From Ascoidea tarda (nom. inval.) (taxonomy: Eukaryota > Ascomycota > Saccharomycetes > Ascoideales > Ascoideaceae), in the NCBI GenBank assembly GCA_030560485.1, contig JAKTTS010000059.1:1-45408 (forward strand): a stretch of DNA of 45,408 nt. Reading direction: 5' to 3'. The stretch's first letter is position 1. Every line of letters starts with the position of its first letter. The notes beneath the pieces are model-generated. The model made no database searches and was not told the origin of the DNA. It saw nothing but the letters and a program-made list of their open reading frames with translations. Below, in pieces: positions 18,624 through 28,347 of the stretch. The position numbers and the translations under genes were made by a program.

Positions 18624-21600
18624 ATGAAAATAGTAAAGCTACCATGGCTAGCTCACCAGGGTATGTTGTTGGTGCTTCGCTGGCTCGTTGCAAAGGGTCT
18701 TCCGATTCTTCTTACTGACACTGCTTTGTTTCTGTTGTTCCTGCTGCGCTCGCTATAGAAGAAACAAGGAAATTCGAAATCTACTCAATTAACGTGGCTC
18801 CAGATGGCTCAAGATTAGCGTCTGGAGGGTTGGATGGAAAGATCAAAGTATGGTCTGTAGAACAGATAACAAACCTCAAGCAGAAATACAATCTCTCAGC
18901 TGCCAACAACGACCAACAGCAGCAACAGCTTGACAAATTCTATCCCCTAGCCAGCATGGCTCGCCATACAGGGGCTGTTACAGTAGTTCGTTTCTCTCCC
19001 TCTGGCAGATTTCTAGCTTCTGGTTCTGACGACAAAGTCATTCTTATCTGGGAAAAGTCTGACGACTCCGAGAACCAAAATCAACGATCTCAATTTGGCG
19101 AAGCAGAAACTGATACTGAACATTGGGTTGTCAGAAAGAGATTGATTGGTCACTCAAATGATATAGAGGATATTGCCTGGGCTCCTGATTCCTCATTTCT
19201 AATTTCTGTTGGTTTAGACAGATCAATTATAGTCTGGAATGGTTTTAATTTTGAAAAACTAAGGCGCTTTGATATTCATCAGTCTCATGTTAAAGGTGTT
19301 GCATTTGATCCGGCAAATAAGTATTTTGCTACAGCTTCTGACGATAGATCTGTCATCATATTTAGATACCACAAGTCAACCACAAACGACCAACTACAAA
19401 ACATGAATTTTTCAATTGAAACAAAAATTAAAGCGCCATTTAAGGGCTCGCCTTTAACCTCCTATTTCAGAAGATTGAGCTGGTCTCCAGATGGCGAGCA
19501 TATTGCTGTTCCAAACGCCACCAATGGCCCCTTAACAACTGTTGCAATTATCGAAAGAGGAAATTGGAATTCGGATATTAGTTTGATTGGCCATGACTTA
19601 CCTTGTGAGGTTGCTTCTTTTTCCCCTATTTTATTCAATGTCAGATCTTCAAAAAAATCAAAAAAAAAAAATGATCAGAAATTATCAACAATTATCGCTA
19701 CTGCTGGTCAGGATAAATCTTTAGCTATTTGGAATAGTGAAAGATCAAAGCCCTTGATTGTTGCAACTGACATTTCTTTTAAAACAATTACTGATTTAGC
19801 TTGGACTCTTGATGGTCAAACATTATTTGTAAGTTCTTTAGATGGAACAATAACGGCCTTGTTTTTTGAAAAAAATGAATTGGGTATCCCTGCTTCTTTG
19901 GAAACAATTAACAAACATTTGCATAGATTTGGTGTCGGAAGAGACTCTATGATTTTTCCCGAAAGTGTTGATCAACTAATATTAGAAGATCAATATAATA
20001 AAACTTTCAAAAAAAGCTTAAATCACAATAAACTATTAGATGAATCTCACATGAATAAATTGATGAATAAAAACACTTTAATACCAAACAACATTGGCTT
20101 AAATACCACTGTGAACAACCCTAACAATGTCAAAAATTTCAATCCAATAATTTCGTCAAATAAAAATGTTAATATATTAATACCAAGGTCAAAAAAAAAT
20201 AACAAAAAAATTATGCCAACTTTGAAAAAAGTTAATCATTTGACTCCTAAAAAGGTCATTGATCAAAAAATAATAATAACAAAAGATGGTAAAAAAAGAG
20301 TTTCTCCTACTTTAATATCTACCTCATCTTCCTTATCTAAATCTTTTTCCTCCGTTATTGCAACAAATATAAAGATTCAAAAACAATTGGAAAATTTATC
20401 CTACCCAAATTCAAAGCTACCCCGACTTGGAGTACAGACGTACGTATCAGGCTTGAGAGAAAAAAATGACAAGTCTGGTGAGGGCTTTGATAAAGAAGAT
20501 GATGATGATAATGAAGAAATATTATCAACAACTACACAAAAAAAATCAAATAGTAGAAGGGGAAGTAGTGTTATAACAGATCTAAATTCTATTGCTAAAA
20601 AAAGAAAAACAATCGAAGACGAGGAATCCAGATATCCTTCTTATTTAAGAAACATCATCACTACTATGAATCATACAGTAGTGTTTGATCATAAATCAAG
20701 TGGAATCACAAAATTTAAAGAAGTCGAAGTCAATGATAAAACTATTACAACTAATTTGAAAGTTTATCTTTCGAAAACTGATGTTAATAACTACAGACCA
20801 AAATCCATTTTACAAGTAATACATCCAAATCAAAATAAACCTGTATTGCCTAGAATTTTCAATTCTAAAAAAGTAGATGTTTTTGAAGATAATAGCGATA
20901 CTCCAACTAAAATACTCATCAACAGTTTCAACTGTTCTGATAATTGTGAATTTTTTATTGAAAATAGAGTTATACAGGCAGTTTCAGTTGAATCCAAAGA
21001 ATTATGGATTATTGCCACCTCAACGAATTCTTTACATTTTATTTCTTTTACCGGAAGATTGATTTATCCGAAGATTCAGCTAAGAAATAATGAAGATCGT
21101 TCAATAAGTTTTATGAATTGTTTTAAAGATAAATATCTTGCTATTATCTTGAATATTGGAATAATTCATGTTTGGGATATGCACTCATTCAAATCATTAT
21201 ATGATGGAGGAATCTCACTAGCACCTGTTTTAAATACTCCAATTTCCAAATTTCTCAGTAATAATGATATTAGAAATAATAGTGGATCATTGGAAAACAT
21301 AGATGAAACTGCTGATTTGAATAGTAGCGACGTAAAAAAGCAGACTGTTTTTGATGCCATTCCTAGTATAAAGCATTTCAGCATTGAAGACGACGGAAAA
21401 CCGTACGTTGCATTGGAGAATGGTGAGGTTTATATGTGGTCTACTGATATGGATGTATGGCTTAGGCTTATTGATCCGTGGTATTTGAAAAGTCTTTGGG
21501 AACAAGAAAAACTTGGAAATAATGAAGAAAAAATGAATAAATTACAATCCAACACATATATTAGCAACGATATAATTGGAATTTATCATAAAGCTGGAGT

Positions 21601-21862
21601 TGTTGGTAATGAAGATCTTGAAGAATTTCAAAATGAAAAAATTCAACAAACAAACTCTGATAATTTAAAGAAAACTTTCACTAAAGCCGAAATGGTTAAA
21701 AATAGTGAAATGCACGCCGCTGTAAGTTTAACATATTTAGAGAATTACAAAATGGTAAATAATTATTTTAGTCATTTCAGAGGTAATGATATAACCATTG
21801 ATAATGAGATTAGTAAAATAAAAAATAGGTTTGGTAATATCATTGACACAATTCGTTCTTGA
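18624..21862 (+). CDS. HIR1: HIR histone chaperone subunit Hir1 (spliced, two exons)
   Basis: A subunit of the HIR complex, which deposits H3-H4 independently of replication and represses histone genes. The coding sequence is join(18624..18660, 18759..21862), 1046 aa. Exon 1 supplies MKIVKLPWLAHQ and exon 2 continues EETRKFEIYSINVAPDG, matching the yeast Hir1 start. A plain ORF search begins at a GTG (18794) and loses 24 residues. WD40 repeats fill about residues 1-390, with signatures HTGAVTVVRFSPSGRFLASG and WAPDSSFLISVGLDRSIIVW. A Lys/Asn-rich middle follows, then the C-terminal Hira domain from about 690. No in-frame CTG codon was found. It is convergent with MRPL3 and divergent from TYW1. 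Confidence 0.96.
18661..18758 (+). other. HIR1 intron (98 bp, phase 1)
   Basis: Donor GTATGT at 18661, branch-like TACTGAC at 18713-18719 and acceptor TATAG ending at 18758. Splicing joins G to AA to make the first Glu of EETRKFEIY. Confidence 0.92.
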
Positions 21863-22156
21863 AACTTATAGTTTTTTTAGTAAAAGTTTTGTATAATCAT
21901 ATTGTTACCATTAAAAGAATATATAAATTGTAGAAGGAGCACTTTTTTGTATATTAAAAGTAATAAATATATACAGACAAAAAAAAACTGCGTATAATTT
22001 AATCAGTTATTATGAATTAAATCAGCCTAGCAGTCAAATGATAAACCAATAAGGTGAACAATTTTTTTGCAAGAATAGAAAAAAAATTAAAAAAAAAACT
22101 GGAATTTTGAGTGATTTTGTTTTATTTTTCAAATTTTGAAATAGAATAATGATAAA

Positions 22157-23474
22157 TTATACAATGACATCGCCATGATCAACTATCAATGCCGATGAAA
22201 AATCTTCATCGCTTGGATATTTTGGATTTAATGGAGAATAAAGATAATAATTTTTTAAAGCAGCAACTGCAGCCCTAATTTTTGCTTCTTGTAAACTTGA
22301 TGCATAACTCTCACCTAATTTTTCAGTTCCACTGAAAACACCAGCAACAAATACAGGACTTCTTGATAATCTTCCAGTTTCAGAAATCAACCTTGTTACT
22401 GGAGGCTCTAAGTTTTCTCTTTTACATAAAACAGACAATTCTCTTGTTGGTTGATTAAAAGAAAATAAACTGGAAACATCCAACTTTCTTGATAAAATGT
22501 GAGCATGAATAAATTTCTTCGTTTCAGATAAAGACCCTGTTGAAGCATAATAAACAGCCAATATACTTTTAACGGCTGAAGCCATGGCATTTCTTTCTGT
22601 TGTTGAGTTTTTTTTTGTATCAATCTGAATAAAATTTGAATCATTTTCTAACTTCTTGTGACGTTCCACATATCTTAATTTTCCTAAATAATAAGATGAA
22701 TCAACATCTCTCAAGGCTAAATCGATAGGCAAGGAGTTGTCTGCTTCTATACCCCAAGCATTGACAGCAACATCGTGCAACACTTTGTCAGAAGTGTAGG
22801 CGTCTACTGCATTTTCAAGGATCTTTAGAGGCAATCTAGGATATTTTGTAATTAAATGTTCAGTAACATAATAATCTAATAAACTCTCGCCAAAATACGC
22901 CAAAGCAGAGTTATCAGCGTTCTTTGAGTATTGTGAAGTTCTTCCTTTGCATGTCAAGCATCTGGCTAAGGAGTGGAGTTCAAAACTCTTAGGTAACTCA
23001 AGTCTTCGATGTAAAGTAATTAACAAAGGAGAACGTAATGCAGTTTCTTTAAATTTTATTTGCTTCTCAACAATAAGTCTAGTCTTTTTATTAGATATTT
23101 GTTGAGTTTTAGATGACGTTGAATCAGAATTTTGGCTTTTAATCTCGTTGGCGTGATTTTCTTTATGGGCTTGGTTTATTTTATTTATTTCGTTGACATG
23201 TTCTTCGGCGGTTTTGAGTGTATTATTCTTTTCTGGTGTTATGGTCGAGTCTGCAATGAGCAAAAAAAGATAAAATAGCAAAATATTAGTAAAACAATAG
23301 ATTCAAAAATAATCAAGAGTCCTATTTTCAATTAGAAATCGATTTTATCCAAAGAAACATACAATGTAAAGCAATAGAAGGAGATATTAAAAATCCATTT
23401 CTTGAAAGACTTTTCGATAAAAACGAGCTGGAGGCCTGTTTCAAAGAAGAAGATCTGAGCAAAAGTAGACCCAT
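22157..23474 (-). CDS. MRPL3: Mitochondrial large-subunit ribosomal protein mL44 (spliced, two exons)
   Basis: A component of the mitoribosome large subunit with an RNase III-like fold and a C-terminal dsRBD. The coding sequence is complement(join(22157..23250, 23363..23474)), 401 aa. Exon 1 encodes 37 residues plus one base, rich in Leu, Ser, Lys and Arg with no acidic residue (MGLLLLRSSSLKQASSSFL...). The junction creates a Tyr-Ser step (ALHYSTIT) that looks like a matrix-protease site. The mature part shows ALRSPLLITLHRRLELP, YYVTEHLITKYPRLP and FSFNQPTRELSVLC as in yeast Mrpl3. The dsRBD near the end has SPVFVAGVFSG and EAKIRAAVAALKNYY. Without exon 1 the ORF begins at a TTG inside the intron and lacks a targeting signal. 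It is convergent with HIR1. Confidence 0.94.
23251..23362 (-). other. MRPL3 intron (112 bp, phase 1)
   Basis: In the coding sense: donor GTATGT (23362-23357), branch-like TACTAAT (23291-23285) and acceptor TTGCAG ending at 23251. Splicing joins T to AC, giving Tyr. Confidence 0.9.
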
Positions 23475-23823
23475 TGCAAAATTATTATTATTAAATTCTG
23501 AAAAATGTTGAAAATATTATAGCAATATGATATATAAAAAAAAGCCAAACCAATATAACGCCCACCCTTCAGACAATTTACTGTTGGTGAGTGCTGATTC
23601 GTTTTATTTTTTTCATTTTCCAATTGAAAAAATTCAAAAAGCTTCAAAGAAAAACGTTACCCTACCAATTCAGGTGCGCAGGAAAGTACATTCAGACGCC
23701 TGAGGAAGCAGTAACTGCAGGAATTTTTTGGACTGCCTTTTTGTATTTTCTATTATGCTATATTTATTATGCTATATTATGCTATATTATACTATATTAT
23801 ACTATGTTGTACTATGTTACAAT
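23475..23823. other. Gap between MRPL3 and the XRCC2-like gene
   Basis: 349 bp holding the MRPL3 promoter and the XRCC2-like 3' flank. The part next to the XRCC2-like stop is an AT-rich 10-bp minisatellite. An ORF of 152 codons from 23591 crosses the repeat and the XRCC2-like coding end and is judged a shadow. Confidence 0.65.
23771..23820 (+). repeat. 10-bp AT-rich minisatellite, about five copies
   Basis: Units: GCTATATTAT twice, ACTATATTAT, ACTATGTTGT, ACTATGTTAC. Partial copies extend left to about 23751. It ends four bases before the stop codon of the XRCC2-like gene (23824-23826, reverse strand). Confidence 0.85.
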
Positions 23824-25938
23824 TTATGCGACATCAAACACTTTGGTAAACTCATGCAGACTGATAAAATCCTGGATTAGGAAACTGGATGGCGATGAGT
23901 ATTCCAATGCTGTTGTTACAACAGCACACCCATATTTCAATTGTATGTCTTTTAAAAGAGTTGATAATACAATAAATCGGGAGAAAAACCGAGCATCTAG
24001 TGAAGGATTTGAGGCAAGAAGCTCGGAGGGGTCGTCTTCAAAAAACTGAAATTGCTGAATATTGTTATCGTTAACTATTGCATCAAAATCATTTTTACTG
24101 CCATCAGTTGTGTTTAAAAAATATCCGTTTTGACTATATTGAATTTTTTGGCTGTCTTGAGAGTCATTGCTTTCTTGATCATCTTGAATTTCATCATCAT
24201 CATCAGAATTGTCAGAATTATCAGAATCATAATCTCCATCGTATTCCTCATTATATTGGTTATATTCATCAATGATTGCTTTACTCTCTTTTCCTATGCT
24301 TGATTGGCAAGCTTTTTTATCAATTTGAGACTTCTTGGTATTAGTGACTGGGTTTTCAGTTAAAGTATAGTCAGAGATATTGTTGTCATCTCTATTAATT
24401 GAGCTATTTGTTGACAGTATATCGCTGGTAGTAGTACTCGCATGTTCTTCCTCGCCACTAACATATTTTGAATTTAAATCCTGTAAAAAATTGTTAATTT
24501 CATCATCAATTATGAAATCATCTTTAAAACTGTTATAAAAAAAAGAGAAGTTATTATTTTCATTTTCTGACTCATCTTCATTAGTTTTGACTGTTTTTTG
24601 ATCATCTTTTAAATTTTTCTTTTTGCCAGAGGCGTCTCTGATTTTTATGAAACTTTCAATTAAATATTCTTCTTCAGATAGATAATTGTCTTCAACAAGC
24701 TCTTTTAAATTTAAGTCGTTCTTTACAGAGATATCAGTGTTATCATTTTGAACTATAGAATTATTTTCATTTTCAACTATAGGATTATTTTCATTTTCAT
24801 TTTCATTCTTGTTGTTATTCTGATACTTATTTTCTCTATGACTATCATAATCATCATAATTGTCATTATCGTTATCACTATCAATGTCAACGTCATTCAA
24901 ATACTTATCATATTTGATTAGTAAGTTATTAATTTTATGAATTCGAAGTAATTCTTTCCAATAAAATACTGAAATGTTATCAACTATAATTAATTTTATT
25001 TTGTTACTATTGTTATTAATACTATTCTTATTGCCATCCTCATTATAGTTTTCATTATCATGTAATAAATTCTTTAACACTAAAATCAATTCAAATAAAT
25101 TATCAAACTCATTTACTACTAATAGATTGCCAGCATCATTAGTTTTTTCTTGAATTAAAGTACTGCTTGTCCAGTCTAAAGAGCAATCTAGAATTATTAT
25201 GATTGGTTCATGATCGCTATTATTGTTGTCAATGATATTATTGGAGTTAATTAGATGAATTAAATAGTTGAATTTTTTGGAAAGTGATTTGAAAATAAAA
25301 TGATATGATTGGTATTTATAAATATCTTTTGTAAATTTCAATTGTGTTTCATTAACCCCATCATTTTCATTGATTCTATAAGTTTGATTTTTTCCAACTG
25401 TTTCATTCTTTTTACCATCATCAGCATTCTTCTTATCGTTATCTGTTTGGTGATGAAAAGTTGGATACTTGAGATTTCTCATCAAAAATTCAATTGGGAA
25501 CTTCAAAATTGGGTAAAAAGAGTAGGATAAGCTCAATTCGTTTAAGAACTGATTATCTTGCACCACCACCTTTTCAGCATCAATCTCATCTTTATCCAGC
25601 TTGCCATCATTGTCGTTTTGATGATCTTTATTGCCAGCTTTGCCATAGAAGGGGATGAGGATGGGTTGAGGCAAAGGGACAGTTTCAGATACAAAAGGAT
25701 CTGAGACCAACGAAGCAAGGTAGGCAGTCATGACCTGTTTCTTCCAGAGCTGCTTCTGCTTCCTCTTCTCCTTCTCCTTCTTCCTCACAAACCCCTTCCA
25801 CAAGAAACCGAATCTGTGACCGGCAATCCCTGCTGAAATCGCAACAATGTCTCCTTTTGGCGACTTGGCCAGAATTTTCGCGGCACAGACCTGAGCAATC
25901 GGTATGTGCTGTTCTTCAAACGTGATCAAGAAAAAATT
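23824..25938 (-). CDS. XRCC2-like Rad51 paralog (recombination repair candidate), start unresolved
   Basis: Probable RecA-fold protein of the XRCC2 type. The best anchor is KLIIVDNISVFYWKELL, matching the XRCC2 strand-and-motif LILDSLSAFYW. Upstream, EPIIIILDCSLDW fits the XRCC2 segment VLFIDTDYHF, and the end GCAVVTTALEY fits LVLFATTQ. Near the N-terminus, GDIVAISAGIAGHRF aligns with XRCC2 GDILEFHGPEGTGKT, so the Walker A is degenerate (no GKT). Length is about 700 aa against roughly 280 in human, because of long Asn/Asp/Glu inserts. The open frame begins after a stop at 25939-25941 with no ATG before Met at 25731, which would cut off the Walker-A-like region; the real start is a non-ATG codon or an upstream exon. 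It is divergent from NAB2 across a very short gap. Csm2/Psy3-type proteins are the main alternative. Confidence 0.55.
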   Translation of the reverse strand, partial: NFFLITFEEQHIPIAQVCAAKILAKSPKGDIVAISAGIAGHRFGFLWKGFVRKKEKEKRKQKQLWKKQVMTAYLASLVSDPFVSETVPLPQPILIPFYGKAGNKDHQNDNDGKLDKDEIDAEKVVVQDNQFLNELSLSYSFYPILKFPIEFLMRNLKYPTFHHQTDNDKKNADDGKKNETVGKNQTYRINENDGVNETQLKFTKDIYKYQSYHFIFKSLSKKFNYLIHLINSNNIIDNNNSDHEPIIIILDCSLDWTSSTLIQEKTNDAGNLLVVNEFDNLFELILVLKNLLHDNENYNEDGNKNSINNNSNKIKLIIVDNISVFYWKELLRIHKINNLLIKYDKYLNDVDIDSDNDNDNYDDYDSHRENKYQNNNKNENENENNPIVENENNSIVQNDNTDISVKNDLNLKELVEDNYLSEEEYLIESFIKIRDASGKKKNLKDDQKTVKTNEDESENENNNFSFFYNSFKDDFIIDDEINNFLQDLNSKYVSGEEEHASTTTSDILSTNSSINRDDNNISDYTLTENPVTNTKKSQIDKKACQSSIGKESKAIIDEYNQYNEEYDGDYDSDNSDNSDDDDEIQDDQESNDSQDSQKIQYSQNGYFLNTTDGSKNDFDAIVNDNNIQQFQFFEDDPSELLASNPSLDARFFSRFIVLSTLLKDIQLKYGCAVVTTALEYSSPSSFLIQDFISLHEFTKVFDVA

Positions 25939-26080
25939 TCATGACATTGCGTTTCACCTGAAGGAGCGAGAAAACCCTCGATCATCGCTGTATTTCTGTC
26001 ATCCACCAGCTAGTAGAAAGCGAGAAGAAGAAGAACCAGCCAGGACAAGCACCAGACACTGCAACTCAGACACCTTCATC

Positions 26081-27691
26081 ATGAACAAATTTGAACTCGA
26101 CTCCACTAGTGAAATAGCCAGACAGCTCAATGATATCATCATTGAAAAGGCAAAAAGTCTAAATATCACTGATTCTAAAGACTTGGCTGATTATATTATA
26201 ATCCTCATTTCAAACAAAAAAAGCGTTGAAGAGATCTTTGAAGACTTGACCAGTATATTTGCTGACGAAATAGACATTAGTTTTGTTCGCAACATATTCG
26301 ATTCGCTTGACTCCTTGGTGAATAAAAAGAGTCCGAACCAAAACCAACTGAATCAAAATGTCCAGCAGCAGCAGCAGCAGCAGCAACAGGCTTCAGAGCA
26401 GCCTATCAACAATCCCTTCCACCAATCAAACCAATTACACGCTGATAACCAAAAACAAAGCGAAGATATTGATATTGAGTCTCAAGAAATTGATAACACT
26501 CAAACTGTTTTTAAAAATGATAATCAAAACAACAATCAAAACAACAATCAAAACATCAATCAAAACAACAATATAAACTCAAGCAACAAATCGTTGCCTT
26601 CAATTCCACTTTTTGCCAATATCCCAACCGCTCCTAAGAAGGATCGTTATAATAATCATGGGTCTATTAGCCGTCGTAATAATAGAGGAAACACTGGAAT
26701 AAACAAAAGCTATGGTCATCCTCGATATAACAATCGTAATAATTACAACAATAAAAGACTCAACTCTAACAATCCAAATAATATTAGTAAAGTGTTATCA
26801 CTAGTGGCTCAAAATGGGTCCGATATCTTAAACACAACTTCTTCAGCACCATCTAATAACCCAAGTAATATCAACCCAAATAACATAAATAACGACTTAA
26901 ATAACATCAACAATAACAATAGCATTAACAATAATCATAATAACAAAAAGAAAGGGCGTTGTCGTAACTTTCCTCATTGCAATTATAAAGATTGCATGTT
27001 TGCTCATCCAACTAAATTCTGCTTTGCCTTTCCAAACTGTCCGAACCCTCCTGGCTCTTGTAACTACTTGCATCCAGGAGAAGATGATAAATTAATACAA
27101 GAGTTTGAAAAAGCAAAGAAAGAGTCATTTGAAAAAAAGAAATTGAATCAAAATCTCAACAATAACAATAACAATAACAATGCTTTACTTCCCAATGGAA
27201 TTGCTAACTCAAACAATCCTTTTGCTCCTATACTAATGAATCCTGCAGCTACAGCTGCTTTATTCCAAAAGTTTCCTCCAGCGAATGCCAATGAAGCACT
27301 CAATGCTTTGAATGGATTGAACACAATATTAGACGAAGAAAGGTCTCTTGATGCTTGTAAGTTTGGTTCCTCGTGTCTTAATCCTCGTTGTAGATTCAGA
27401 CACGCCTCTACTCCTGTTGTCTGTAGAGATGGTTTAGATTGTAAAAGAATTGATTGCTACTTTACTCACCCAATCAATCTGGACTGTCGTTTTGGTATCA
27501 ACTGTAAAAACAAGTTTTGTCTTTTCAAGCATCCTGAAGGCAGAGATGATTTGGTCAACAAGCCTTTGGTCTGGAGAAAGGATGATCACAACAGTTTAAC
27601 TCCAAATGCTGCAACTACTAAGATTAGCGAAAGAACTTTTGCTGTTGCTGACGACGAAGTTATGGAAGATGCTCCTCCTCAAACTGCTTAG
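26081..27691 (+). CDS. NAB2: Nuclear poly(A)-binding zinc-finger protein Nab2
   Basis: Binds poly(A) tails, limits their length and supports mRNA export. Length 536 aa (yeast 525). The N-terminal PWI-like helical domain covers about 1-90. A Gln run starts near 95, then an Asn-rich region and an Arg/Asn-rich stretch in place of the yeast RGG. Five CCCH fingers are visible: C294-C300-C305-H309, C314-C320-C327-H331, C426-C432-C437-H441, C448-C454-C459-H463, C469-C475-C480-H484; S. cerevisiae has seven. The three C-terminal fingers are the tightly spaced poly(A)-binding group. The frame is open upstream to an ATG at 25904, but that part overlaps the XRCC2-like gene and lacks family similarity, so 26081 is chosen. 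In-frame CTG occurs twice (26348, 27479). Confidence 0.95.
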   Translation: MNKFELDSTSEIARQLNDIIIEKAKSLNITDSKDLADYIIILISNKKSVEEIFEDLTSIFADEIDISFVRNIFDSLDSLVNKKSPNQNQLNQNVQQQQQQQQQASEQPINNPFHQSNQLHADNQKQSEDIDIESQEIDNTQTVFKNDNQNNNQNNNQNINQNNNINSSNKSLPSIPLFANIPTAPKKDRYNNHGSISRRNNRGNTGINKSYGHPRYNNRNNYNNKRLNSNNPNNISKVLSLVAQNGSDILNTTSSAPSNNPSNINPNNINNDLNNINNNNSINNNHNNKKKGRCRNFPHCNYKDCMFAHPTKFCFAFPNCPNPPGSCNYLHPGEDDKLIQEFEKAKKESFEKKKLNQNLNNNNNNNNALLPNGIANSNNPFAPILMNPAATAALFQKFPPANANEALNALNGLNTILDEERSLDACKFGSSCLNPRCRFRHASTPVVCRDGLDCKRIDCYFTHPINLDCRFGINCKNKFCLFKHPEGRDDLVNKPLVWRKDDHNSLTPNAATTKISERTFAVADDEVMEDAPPQTA

Positions 27692-28347
27692 GCAGTGCTC
27701 TGGCGTAGATTTATCTATAGTATGGATTCAATTACTTTCTTGTTATCTTTTCTTTTGCATCTCTGACTGTCTCCAACATCGACAGCTGGGACGTCCTCCC
27801 ACCTGCCTTTGTTGAATGTATATTCACTAGTTTCTACTGATTTCTCACCCTCTGCTTCTCTTATACCACTGATTTAACAAAATGTGCTTAAATTCTCTCT
27901 TCGAGCCCTCGCAAATGTCTTAAATGTAGATTAGCGCAGAAACTGTGCTTTCCCACCCTTCCACTTTTCACTCAAGGGATTCAGGATTGTTTTTTATCGT
28001 TTTTTGTTTTTTTTCTTCCAGAGACCTTCCCAGCAGTCTAGTGCTCCTTCCAACTCAATTGCAAATCACAACCTTCTACTCTTCCTGTTTGGAATTGCTG
28101 TTTGTTTGAGAGCCACTGAAGTGTTGTTCATCACCAACACCTCGCTTGTCTCCAGCACTTTCTCCAAAAACCCGAAATCTGCACTTTATCAATCTTACTT
28201 TTAACATTTCTTCCTCCACCACTCAATCTCCAGTTCATCAAAACCTTCGTCCACTCAACAACTAATCAATCATATATTCAGAATCTGCATATTTGTCTAC
28301 ACACTTATCTACAAAACTGCCAGGTCGGGCGATTGATTGGATTTCCC
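27692..28347. other. Gap between NAB2 and LHP1
   Basis: 656 bp, pyrimidine-rich on the plus strand, with a long T run ending in CCAG at 28021 that resembles a splice acceptor. No matching donor is convincing; GTATAT at 27818 is the nearest. A 5' UTR intron of LHP1 is possible. A 66-codon ORF at 28004-28204 has no family match. No RNA gene is recognised. Confidence 0.6.

Noticed and set aside
23591-24049. 152-codon plus-strand ORF
   Set aside because: Crosses the AT minisatellite and lies antisense to the conserved XRCC2-like C-terminus.
25904-26080. 59-residue N-terminal extension of Nab2 from an ATG at 25904
   Set aside because: Overlaps the divergent XRCC2-like gene and lacks family similarity; the helical domain starts after the ATG at 26081.
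28000-28021. Polypyrimidine tract plus CAG upstream of LHP1 as an intron end
   Set aside because: No convincing donor; kept only as a possible 5' UTR intron, not annotated.
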